This document shows positions 1 through 5,551 of a stretch of DNA of 9,531 bases, piece by piece. Numbering within the stretch: the first letter of the stretch is position 1; each line of letters begins with the position of its first letter. A program made the translations under genes and the position numbers. The notes below the pieces were generated by a model, which saw only the letters and a program-made list of their open reading frames with translations, was not told where the DNA came from and made no database searches. The DNA is from Deinococcus sp. (GTDB taxonomy: Bacteria; Deinococcota; Deinococci; Deinococcales; Deinococcaceae): assembly GCA_025351205.1 (NCBI GenBank), contig JANXWI010000478.1, forward strand, positions 1 to 9,531, in the 5' to 3' direction.

Positions 1-1101
1 AAAGGCGTACCACAGGTGGCTCCAGGCGAAGTGGGCGCCATAGACCCGGCCCTGGGCGGCCTGCTCGGTGCGTTCGGCCAGCAGGGTCTCGGCGGGCAGG
101 TTCACCCAGCTCTGCCCGGCCCCCGCCAGCAGCCACAGCGCCAGAAGGCCGGGCAGCGGCGCGACGTTGGCGGGCATCACCGCCGCGCCCGTGAGCAGCG
201 CCCCCAGCAGAATAAAGCGCGTGCGGGGCCAGCGCTTCCCGGCCAGGCCCACCGCCAGCGAGGCCAGCGTGGCCCCCAGACCGTAGGCGGCCATCACCAG
301 CCCGTACGCCGCCTCACCGAGCTTCAGCTCGCCCTGCACACGGACGATGGTGTTCACCAGGATCAGCGCGCCGACCAGGGCGGCAACCAGTTCCAGCAGC
401 AGCGCGAAGCGGATAGGCGGGTCGCGCCACAGCCGGGCGCTGCCGTCCCGGATATCGCTCCAGGTGCCGCGCCGCGCCTCGCCCGGCTGCTTTACTTCAG
501 GCTGCACCTCGCCCAGCTGCCCTGTGTCCCGCACTTGCAGGGCCGGAAGACTCACGATCAGCAGGCCCGAGAGCAGGAAACTGGCCGCGTCCACGAAGAA
601 CAGCCTGCCCGTGCCTGTCAATGCGGCCAGCACCCCCGCCAGACCGGGGCCGACGATGTTGATCAGTTCCGTGGTGGCGCTCGACAGGGCAAACGCCGGG
701 CCACTGTTTTCCCGCCCGACCACCAGTGGAACGGTGGCCTGGTTGGTGGGCGTAAAAAAGGCAGTCAGGCTGTTGACCACCAGCATCAGCGCGTATATCT
801 GCCACACCGCCGTCACGAAGGGCAGCAGCAGGATCGCCAGCACCCGCCCGAAATCGCAGCCGGCCAGCAACCACTTGCGGTTGACGCGGTCGGCCACCAC
901 CCCGGCCAGCGGGCCGAACACCACGAAGGCCAGCACCCGCAACGTCAGGGCGGTTCCCAGCACCACGGCGGCGTCTTTGCCGCCCGTCAGCCGGTAGGCC
1001 AGCAGCGCCAGCCCTACCCAGGTGAGGGCGTCTCCGATCTGGCTGACGGTCTGCGCGGCGTACAGGCGGGCAAAACGCGGGTCCCGAAGCGCGGCGAACA
1101 T
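1..1101 (-). CDS. MFS transporter, exporter-like (C-terminus cut by window edge)
   Basis: This is a multi-pass inner-membrane carrier of the major facilitator superfamily. The reverse strand is open for 367 codons from ATG at 1101 to the window edge, so roughly the last 40-60 residues are missing. Visible signs are alternating hydrophobic segments and a clear MFS motif A at residues 63-76 (GPLAGVVADRVNRK, with the conserved Asp71-Arg72). Further signs are FFTPTNQATVPLVV near residue 115 and NIVGPGLAG near 148, both typical of the MFS_3/EntS-like exporter branch. A hydrophilic central loop lies around residues 195-220. The substrate cannot be read from the sequence; the branch includes siderophore and drug exporters. 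No good Shine-Dalgarno precedes the ATG. A TTG at 1116, five codons upstream in frame, is an alternative start, and an in-frame TGA lies further upstream. The long plus-strand open frame over the same bases has no recognisable domain and is a shadow. Confidence 0.9.
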   Translation of the reverse strand, partial: MFAALRDPRFARLYAAQTVSQIGDALTWVGLALLAYRLTGGKDAAVVLGTALTLRVLAFVVFGPLAGVVADRVNRKWLLAGCDFGRVLAILLLPFVTAVWQIYALMLVVNSLTAFFTPTNQATVPLVVGRENSGPAFALSSATTELINIVGPGLAGVLAALTGTGRLFFVDAASFLLSGLLIVSLPALQVRDTGQLGEVQPEVKQPGEARRGTWSDIRDGSARLWRDPPIRFALLLELVAALVGALILVNTIVRVQGELKLGEAAYGLVMAAYGLGATLASLAVGLAGKRWPRTRFILLGALLTGAAVMPANVAPLPGLLALWLLAGAGQSWVNLPAETLLAERTEQAAQGRVYGAHFAWSHLWYAF

Positions 1102-1167
1102 CGCCGGGGCGCTCAAGTCACCCGTCCATCACAGCTGCCCGTCCCTTCTCCCACGAGACGAAAGCGG

Positions 1168-1187
1168 CCCCCCAGAGCGAGGGGGGG
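1168..1187. promoter_or_regulatory. GC hairpin C6-N7-G6 upstream of MFS gene
   Basis: CCCCCC at 1168-1173 pairs with GGGGGG at 1181-1186 around a 7-nt loop (AGAGCGA). A seventh G follows at 1187. It sits about 70-85 bases before the MFS start. No T-tract follows on either strand, so a leader structure or protein site is likelier than a terminator. Confidence 0.4.
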
Positions 1188-1200
1188 AGGGGGCAGCGGG
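1181..1200 (+). promoter_or_regulatory. Potential G-quadruplex motif on the template strand of the MFS gene
   Basis: G-runs of 7, 5 and 3 lie within 20 bases and satisfy the four-times-G3 pattern when the run of seven is split as GGG-G-GGG. The motif overlaps the 3' arm of the 1168-1187 hairpin, so the two folds would compete. G4 motifs near promoters have been linked to gene control in Deinococcus radiodurans; a role here is inferred. Confidence 0.4.
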
Positions 1201-1228
1201 CCGAGCATCCCAGGAAATCTGACCGAAT

Positions 1229-1263
1229 CCCCCCCATTGATCGGTTGACGCTGCACGGGGGGG
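1229..1263. promoter_or_regulatory. C7/G7 inverted repeat with 21-nt loop
   Basis: Seven C (1229-1235) can pair with seven G (1257-1263). Because C6 (1168) and G7 (1181) lie just downstream in MFS transcription order, the four runs can pair in alternative ways. Confidence 0.35.
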
Positions 1264-1354
1264 TCATTCACCCAGTCACCGTAGCCCCCATCCCGGCGCG
1301 GAGCATGAACCGTCGCAGGCATGAACTTTATCAATCTGCCTTTTCAGCGTTCTG

Positions 1355-1383
1355 TGTTGGCAGGGTTGCTCTCTGTTGGCAGG
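1355..1383. repeat. Direct repeat TGTTGGCAGG, two copies
   Basis: Identical 10-mers occur at 1355-1364 and 1374-1383, 19 bases apart. GTTCTG flanks the pair at 1349 and 1385. They lie 29-57 bases past the stop of the minus-strand propeller gene. Function is unknown. Confidence 0.5.
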
Positions 1384-1411
1384 AGTTCTGGCCTGATCTC
1401 GACGCCCGGCG

Positions 1412-2683
1412 TCACGGCCCCGCCCCGCCTGGCCCGAAGCGCCTGACCTGAACGTCGTAGGGGCCGCTGGCCCCCGCCCGCTCACACCACGCGACCACGG
1501 CACGGTTCTGGCCGTCCACCGTGACCGAGGCCGATCTGGCGTCGCTCTGTGGCCTCAGGTTCAGCGCCCCGCCGCCCAGCAGCGTCCAGGCGCGTCCGGT
1601 CCAGCGTCTGGCGTAGACCCGCCGCGCCCCGTCCTGACCCTCGACCCAGGCCACCAGCGGATTGCCGTTCAGGTCGAGGGCCAGGTTCGGGCGCTGGGCC
1701 AGCTGGGCCGCCGAGACGTTCAGACCCCTTCCCAGCGAGACCCAGCGTTGCTCCGTCCAGCGCTTGACAAACAGGTTGTCGATGCCGCCCTGGTCTTCCA
1801 GCCAGGCGGCCACCACGCCCCCCGGCCCAGCCGCGAGCTGCGGCGCGAAGGTGTAGGTGCGGGGCCGGAAGTTGAGCGCGCCGCCCAGAGGGGTCCAGAC
1901 GCCGCCCGGTATCAGCCCCTTGACATACACGCTGCTGTGCGCCACGTCGCCCTCCAGCCAGGCGGTGTAGAGGGTGCCGCCCGGCCCGCGCGCCGCCGCC
2001 GGAAAAAAAGCCGCCGATTTGATGCTGAGATTCAGTGGCGGGGCCTGTTCGTCCCAGCGCTCTCCTTGCCAGGTGAACGGCTGCACCACGCCCGCGCTGG
2101 CCCCCGGATAGTAGATGTTGGTCCAGGTCAGGTAGGGCGTGTTGGAAGCGGTCACCGCGAAGGCCCGCGATTTCCCGGCGTCGCTGAGGTTGCGCCGCAC
2201 GGCGTATCGGCCCGCATCACTCCAGCGCTGGCCGTCCCAGCGCGAGAGCAGATAGGAGTCCACGTGCGCCGTGCCCGCGTCCTCGGACCAGCCGAGCCAG
2301 GGCCGACCATCCGGCCCACGGCTCGCGGTGAGCTGGGCGGCATTGTGGGCCGGGTTTTCGTTCAGCACGCCGCCCATCGGAACCCAGGCCGCCCCGGACC
2401 AGCGGACGGCGCGCAGCTGGTCAAAGCTGCGCCCCCCTGCCGGGCCGTGTTCGACCCAGGCCAGCACCGGCGCTCCGCCCTGGTCGGTGCTCAGGGCGGT
2501 CAGTGAGGCGTCGTGGCCGGGCGCGTTCAACCGTCCTTTCAGCTGAAGCGCGGGCGGCTGGGTTATGTGGAGCGGCTGGGCAGGCGGGCCGCCCGCTCCG
2601 CCTGCCAGCGCTGCGGTGAGGGTCACAGAGACAAGCAGCAGAAAGGCGGCGGCGTGACGGCGTTCAAGCTCCATGCCCATCAT
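1412..2683 (-). CDS. Secreted seven-repeat, probable beta-propeller protein
   Basis: The 423-residue product starts with a Sec-type signal: ELERRH, then a hydrophobic stretch at about 11-27 ending ALA-GG. There is no lipobox. The rest divides into about seven repeats of 51-56 residues beginning near 50, 105, 159, 215, 268, 319 and 371. The repeat pattern is G-x-LN, then a strand ending in a VAW-x-E-like motif, then R-W-x-G-x-x-W-x-x-LG. Seven such units suggest a seven-bladed beta-propeller filling the whole mature chain. I see no catalytic signature, no sialidase Asp box and only one Cys (about 400). It could be a carbohydrate- or protein-binding surface protein; family assignment is open. 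The ATGs at 2683, 2680 and 2674 are all in frame and none has a good ribosome binding site, so the start is uncertain by three residues. The gene is divergent from the copper protein gene. Confidence 0.85.
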   Translation of the reverse strand: MMGMELERRHAAAFLLLVSVTLTAALAGGAGGPPAQPLHITQPPALQLKGRLNAPGHDASLTALSTDQGGAPVLAWVEHGPAGGRSFDQLRAVRWSGAAWVPMGGVLNENPAHNAAQLTASRGPDGRPWLGWSEDAGTAHVDSYLLSRWDGQRWSDAGRYAVRRNLSDAGKSRAFAVTASNTPYLTWTNIYYPGASAGVVQPFTWQGERWDEQAPPLNLSIKSAAFFPAAARGPGGTLYTAWLEGDVAHSSVYVKGLIPGGVWTPLGGALNFRPRTYTFAPQLAAGPGGVVAAWLEDQGGIDNLFVKRWTEQRWVSLGRGLNVSAAQLAQRPNLALDLNGNPLVAWVEGQDGARRVYARRWTGRAWTLLGGGALNLRPQSDARSASVTVDGQNRAVVAWCERAGASGPYDVQVRRFGPGGAGP

Positions 2684-2826
2684 TCTGAGAGCTGCGGCCC
2701 GAATTCACAATGTGCGGAAGGTGCAGGCCCTGAGCCGACCCCGCTGCGACCAGCGTCCGGCGCCAGGGGCCAGCCTGACCAGGGACCAGTTCCCGGCATC
2801 CAGCAGGCACAAGGCGTATTGTAAGT

Positions 2827-2870
2827 CGTCTGCTTGTCTGTTGTCTGCTTGTCGGTTGTCGGTTGTCTGC
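2827..2870. repeat. TTGTC heptamer/octamer tandem repeat
   Basis: TTGTC recurs at 2834, 2841, 2849, 2856 and 2863, with 2-3 spacer bases (TG, TGC, GG, GG, TGC). This makes five near-tandem 7-8 bp units, preceded by a partial copy from 2827. It resembles the short tandemly repeated heptamers of some bacterial intergenic regions. It lies about 100-145 bases upstream of the copper protein start. Confidence 0.75.
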
Positions 2871-2960
2871 CCGGCCTACCGGGTTCACCCGGGCAGTGTT
2901 GCTGTATTCCCGTTCGGACGCCAGCCCTTCCGTCCCGCACCGGCGGGGTCCACCGTGATC

Positions 2961-2966
2961 AAGGAG
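2961..2966 (+). promoter_or_regulatory. Ribosome binding site of the cupredoxin gene
   Basis: AAGGAG lies 4 bases before the ATG at 2971 and fixes that start. Confidence 0.85.
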
Positions 2967-2970
2967 AACC

Positions 2971-3348
2971 ATGAACAACAAAGCGATGCTCGGCGCGCTG
3001 GCAGGTTGTTCACTTTTCCTGGCCTCCATGCCGGTTCTGGCGCAGGGGAGCGCCGCCGCCAAACCCACCGTGGTGCAGGTCAGACTGAGCGAGTGGACCA
3101 TGGGACTGGGGGCCATGAAGGTCAAGGGTCCGGTGCAGTTCGAGATCATGAACGCGGGCAAATACCCGCACGCGCTGGCCATCAGGGGCAAGATCGGTGA
3201 CCAGGCGTTCGAGGTTTCGACGGGCTGGCTCAAGGCAGGCGAGAAAACCACCCTGAGTCTGAACCTGCCCGGCGGTACCTACACCAGCTACTGCCCGGTT
3301 CCGGGGCACGAAGAGGAGGGCATGAAAAGCGACCTGACCTTCGAGTGA
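2971..3348 (+). CDS. Exported cupredoxin-like copper protein
   Basis: This 125-residue protein is a small single-domain cupredoxin, a type 1 copper electron carrier or copper-binding protein acting outside the cytoplasmic membrane. A signal peptide covers about residues 1-24 (VLA-QG cleavage). LAGC at 10-13 looks like a lipobox, but it comes too early and hydrophobic residues continue after it, so signal peptidase I is more likely. The copper ligands are in the expected order: His67 (in KYPHAL), then Cys108-x4-His113-x4-Met118 in the YCPVPGHEEEGM loop. Mature length of about 100 residues fits the plastocyanin/azurin class. AAGGAG at 2961 supports the start. It is the only plus-strand gene in the window and stands alone, facing the xylanase genes. 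The redox partner is unknown; an electron-transfer or copper-storage role is inferred from the fold. Confidence 0.9.
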   Translation: MNNKAMLGALAGCSLFLASMPVLAQGSAAAKPTVVQVRLSEWTMGLGAMKVKGPVQFEIMNAGKYPHALAIRGKIGDQAFEVSTGWLKAGEKTTLSLNLPGGTYTSYCPVPGHEEEGMKSDLTFE

Positions 3349-3366
3349 TGCGGATTGATGTTGGAC

Positions 3367-3387
3367 CGTGATGCTCTGATCGTCACG
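3367..3387 (+). terminator. Stem-loop after the cupredoxin gene
   Basis: CGTGATG (3367-3373) pairs with CGTCACG (3381-3387), with one G-T wobble and a 7-nt loop. It begins 18 bases after the cupredoxin stop. No T-run follows, so it may protect the 3' end or be a weak terminator. Confidence 0.35.
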
Positions 3388-3399
3388 CCCACGCGGCGT

Positions 3400-3417
3400 A
3401 GCGTCGCCAGTGGCGCT
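3400..3417. other. Second hairpin in the convergent region
   Basis: AGCGTC (3400-3405) pairs with GGCGCT (3412-3417), with one T-G wobble, around the loop GCCAGT. It directly abuts the 22-bp repeat that starts at 3418 and has no T-tract. Confidence 0.35.
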
Positions 3418-3483
3418 GTTCTGACCAAAAGACGCGTCCGTTCTGACCAGGAAACCGCGCTGTTCTGCCCGAGAACGGAAGAG
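3418..3483. repeat. Three 22-bp-spaced GTTCTGACCA repeats
   Basis: GTTCTGACCA occurs at 3418 and 3440, and a diverged copy, GTTCTGCCCG, at 3462. The spacing is exactly 22 bases each time, about two helical turns. The rest of each unit is poorly conserved. The third copy also forms a hairpin with AGAAC (3472-3476). Another GTTCTGA occurs at 3498. Confidence 0.65.
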
Positions 3484-3546
3484 GGAGGAGAATACAGGTT
3501 CTGAGCGGAGTTAGATTGCTGGCGCAGTTCCCAAAACAGGACAGAT

Positions 3547-3565
3547 TGGCCGGAATCCGAGGCCA
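3547..3565 (-). terminator. Probable terminator of the first xylanase gene
   Basis: On the minus strand TGGCC (3565-3561) pairs with GGCCA (3551-3547), and an inner GG/CC can extend the stem. It starts 6 bases after the stop codon. A short T4 run follows about 10 bases later, which is weaker than a textbook intrinsic terminator. Confidence 0.45.
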
Positions 3566-3571
3566 GACGCC

Positions 3572-5440
3572 CTACCGATTCACCACGATCTCGCCCATCC
3601 CTTTGGCCAGGCTGATGTCCTGCGTGGTGGTCACGCCATTTACCGTGACGCTCAGCTTGTAGTCACCGTAAAAGCCGCGCGTGCGGTACAGGCCGCTTCC
3701 GTCACTGCTGCCCGAAGCCTTGGTCCACCATCTGCCGAATACCAGATCATTGAAGGCCTGGCCGTTGGGTTTGATGCTCCAGTCTGTGCGGTACAGCGCG
3801 GCGTTGGGCAGCCAGTGGTTGCCTTCCCAGAAGCCCCACATCATAAAACTGGAGACATTTTTATTTGAAAACATGACGGTCATGAAATCGCGCAGGTAAT
3901 CGGCCTGGAGCCTGTCGTCGGTCACGTTGACGTCGAACTCGGTGATGGTCAGGGGCAGGCCCAGCTCGCCGAAGCCGTCCAGTCGGGTGTTCAGTTCTTC
4001 GGGCGGGGTCAATTTGTAACCGAAGTGGCTCTGGAGTCCGATGCCCTCAAGCGGGGCGTTCAGTGCCTGCATCCGCCGCAGAATACGCTTGAACTCCACG
4101 TCCGAGTTGCCCTCGCCGAGGTTGTTGGCGTCGTTGATGACCATTCGGGCGCCGGGGTCGAGTTTCTTGGCGAGGGTGAGCTGCGCGGCCATTTCGTCCT
4201 CGCCCAGCACCTTCGAGATGCGTTTGAGTCTGCTGGGCTCGTTGATGACGTCCCATTCGACGATCTTGCCTCTGGTCGCGCCCAGGATGTCGGCAAAATG
4301 CTTGTCTATCCGGTTTTTCAGGGCGGCAGGATTGGAGAACAGCCCCGGCACGTCGCCCGGCAGGCAGTAATCCTGCTCACAGGGAAAAACCAGGGTGTGG
4401 CCGCGCACCGGAATGCCCTTGGAGGCGAAAAAATCGAGCGCCTGAAGCCCTGTGGCGCGACCGTAGCCTTCCCAGTTGGGCCATTTGAAGTCATTTTCGA
4501 TAACCACCCGGTTAAACAGCGTGGGAATGATGTCCTGATACTTCTGCCCGTCGGGGCTGGCCTCAAACATGTCCGCCGGAGTCACCGAACTGCCAAAGGG
4601 AAAGGCGTGGCGCTGCATCTCCAGTCGGATCGCCGCGCCGGAAATGGGGTTGCCGCTCTGGTCCACCACCTTGACCGTCACGTCACCCTTGCGCAGCTGT
4701 TCGATGCGGGCGTCAGCCGCCGCGCGCCAGGCCGCGTTTCTGCTGCGCCCGGCGTAGGTGAACCCGGCGGTGGGCAGGCTGCTCAGGGGCACTCCGGGGC
4801 CGTAGTTCTTCAGCACCACGCCGCCCAGCTCAAAGCTCTGCTTATCGTAGCCCAGCCGGAAGCGGGCGGCGCCGTTGCCCGCCGCGTAGTCCAGTTGCGC
4901 CTTGAACGGTACGCTGTAGAGCCGCCACTGCGCGGAAAGCTGCACGCTGACCACGGTGGACGGTTCGTATGTGTCGCCCGATTCGAGCACGAACTCGGTC
5001 TGGGCCGGGCCGCCCACGCTCCGCGCCCAGAACTGCACCACCATCACGTCGCCCTTCGTCACCGCCGCCACGCTTCTGGCCGAGAGCTGCGAGAAGTACG
5101 GCTGCTCCAGCGGTGCCAGGCCCGTCACGCGCCAGGCCTGGGTGAAGGGGAGGCCGCTCACTGTGATGTTCTCCAGCTTCACCGCGCTGCTGGGGGGGCT
5201 CTGGAAAGCCGCGTAGCTGTCGGCTCCCAGCAGGTCCGTGCCGCCCGCTGGCAGGGGCGTCACAGCCTGGGGTTCGAGCGCCCCTGCATCCCCGCCTGAG
5301 GCCCCGGCAGGCGAGGACGCGTCAGAAGGTACGCCAGCAGTTGCGGTACCGGGCGCCGGGCCGCCACAGGCCGCCAGCAGGAGGGACAGTGTCAGAAAAG
5401 AAAGGGTCAGGCCAGCAGAAAAAGGGAAAGGGTTGAGCAT
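3572..5440 (-). CDS. GH10 endo-1,4-beta-xylanase lipoprotein with CBM4/9-like domain (copy 1)
   Basis: The predicted 622-residue cell-surface lipoprotein should cut beta-1,4-xylan or a related glycan by the retaining GH10 mechanism. A lipobox (L-A-A-C) places the lipid Cys at 25, followed by an Ala/Ser/Gly-rich linker to about 55. A CBM4/9-like beta-sandwich covers about 60-215 (QFWARSVGG, FRLGYDKQSFELGG). The GH10 barrel covers about 245-575, with acid/base Glu401 in WDVINEP, nucleophile Glu501 in ITEFDV, substrate residues E315-N316 and K319, His348, Q470-x-H472, W535 and W543, and a short C-terminal beta segment. The usual Trp in the RGHTLVW motif is Phe352. Cys354 and Cys359 are the only mature-chain cysteines apart from the lipid Cys and may form a disulfide. 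The ATG at 5440 is chosen because AGGAGG lies 6 bases upstream; a longer GTG start at 5464 has none. It lies 104 bases downstream of its paralog. Confidence 0.93.
   Translation of the reverse strand: MLNPFPFSAGLTLSFLTLSLLLAACGGPAPGTATAGVPSDASSPAGASGGDAGALEPQAVTPLPAGGTDLLGADSYAAFQSPPSSAVKLENITVSGLPFTQAWRVTGLAPLEQPYFSQLSARSVAAVTKGDVMVVQFWARSVGGPAQTEFVLESGDTYEPSTVVSVQLSAQWRLYSVPFKAQLDYAAGNGAARFRLGYDKQSFELGGVVLKNYGPGVPLSSLPTAGFTYAGRSRNAAWRAAADARIEQLRKGDVTVKVVDQSGNPISGAAIRLEMQRHAFPFGSSVTPADMFEASPDGQKYQDIIPTLFNRVVIENDFKWPNWEGYGRATGLQALDFFASKGIPVRGHTLVFPCEQDYCLPGDVPGLFSNPAALKNRIDKHFADILGATRGKIVEWDVINEPSRLKRISKVLGEDEMAAQLTLAKKLDPGARMVINDANNLGEGNSDVEFKRILRRMQALNAPLEGIGLQSHFGYKLTPPEELNTRLDGFGELGLPLTITEFDVNVTDDRLQADYLRDFMTVMFSNKNVSSFMMWGFWEGNHWLPNAALYRTDWSIKPNGQAFNDLVFGRWWTKASGSSDGSGLYRTRGFYGDYKLSVTVNGVTTTQDISLAKGMGEIVVNR
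3608..3681 (-). repeat. 74-bp segment identical to 5584-5657 (copy 1)
   Basis: This part of the first xylanase's C-terminal coding region matches 5584-5657 at every base, including third codon positions. It encodes the segment around GFYGDYKLSVTVNGV. The rest of the two genes differs frequently, so this is the longest exact match I see between them. Confidence 0.85.
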
Positions 5441-5446
5441 GATGTT

Positions 5447-5452
5447 CCTCCT
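5447..5452 (-). promoter_or_regulatory. Ribosome binding site of xylanase copy 1
   Basis: AGGAGG on the minus strand lies 6 bases before the ATG at 5440. It decides the start against the upstream in-frame GTG at 5464. Confidence 0.85.
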
Positions 5453-5455
5453 GAA

Positions 5456-5467
5456 GGTGTCCACACC
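5456..5467. promoter_or_regulatory. Short palindrome before xylanase copy 1
   Basis: GGTGTCCACACC has perfect 5-bp arms around two bases and lies 3 bases from the ribosome binding site. It could be a protein site, or chance at this length. Confidence 0.25.
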
Positions 5468-5509
5468 GGTACGGCTCGTGGTTGGAGACCGTGGCGAAAG
5501 GCTACGGGC

Positions 5510-5551
5510 GGTTTGGTCAGCGTGGTTTGGTCAGCGTGGTCTGGTCAGGGC
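5510..5551. repeat. Three 14-bp tandem repeats overlapping the stop of xylanase copy 2
   Basis: GGTTTGGTCAGCGT occurs perfectly at 5510-5523 and 5524-5537. A diverged third unit, GGTCTGGTCAGGGC, lies at 5538-5551. The third unit contains the stop codon of the upstream xylanase (5545-5547). Each unit carries TGACCA on the minus strand. Confidence 0.85.

Larger units (their letters stand above)
1102..1411. other. Intergenic region upstream of the MFS gene, no gene seen
   Basis: These 310 bases lie between the MFS start and the stop of the propeller gene, both on the minus strand, so the MFS promoter should be here. I find no convincing -35/-10 pair. The region holds homopolymer G and C runs, two possible hairpins, a G-quadruplex motif and two short direct repeats: GCATGAAC at 1303 and 1319, and TGTTGGCAGG at 1355 and 1374. 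A 73-codon minus-strand open frame starting at a TTG (1334 to 1113) has low-complexity Pro/Gly content and resembles no family I know. Confidence 0.6.
2684..2970. other. Divergent intergenic region between propeller and cupredoxin genes
   Basis: Both flanking genes are transcribed outward from these 287 bases, so it should hold two promoters. I could not pick out a consensus sigma-70 pair for either direction. It holds a heptamer repeat tract (2827-2870), a small hairpin (CCGGG 2879-2883 with CCCGG 2888-2892, loop TTCA), and the cupredoxin ribosome binding site. Confidence 0.6.
3349..3571. other. Convergent intergenic region
   Basis: No gene is seen in these 223 bases between the 3' ends of the cupredoxin gene and the first xylanase. 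The region holds two hairpins, a 22-bp-spaced repeat and a probable terminator, each listed separately. Confidence 0.6.

Noticed and set aside
16..1248. Plus-strand 410-codon open frame
   Set aside because: It is Gln/Gly/His/Arg-rich low-complexity protein lying opposite the clear MFS coding frame; a GC-rich shadow.
1113..1334. 73-codon minus-strand open frame before the MFS gene
   Set aside because: It has a TTG start, Pro/Gly-rich composition and homopolymer-derived residues, with no recognisable family; probably chance.
2692..2712. CACAATGTG near-palindrome with GAATTC
   Set aside because: Too short and weak to call an operator; no matching promoter elements could be aligned.
2827..2870. 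Possible CRISPR array
   Set aside because: Repeat units of 7-8 bp with no spacers; no array and no cas genes in the window.
4025..5299. Plus-strand 424-codon open frame
   Set aside because: It lies antisense to the GH10 gene, and a matching antisense frame lies opposite the paralog, as expected from shared codon pattern. No domain is recognisable.
5441..5464. Upstream GTG start for xylanase copy 1
   Set aside because: No ribosome binding site precedes it, while AGGAGG is placed correctly for the ATG at 5440, which is followed directly by the signal peptide.
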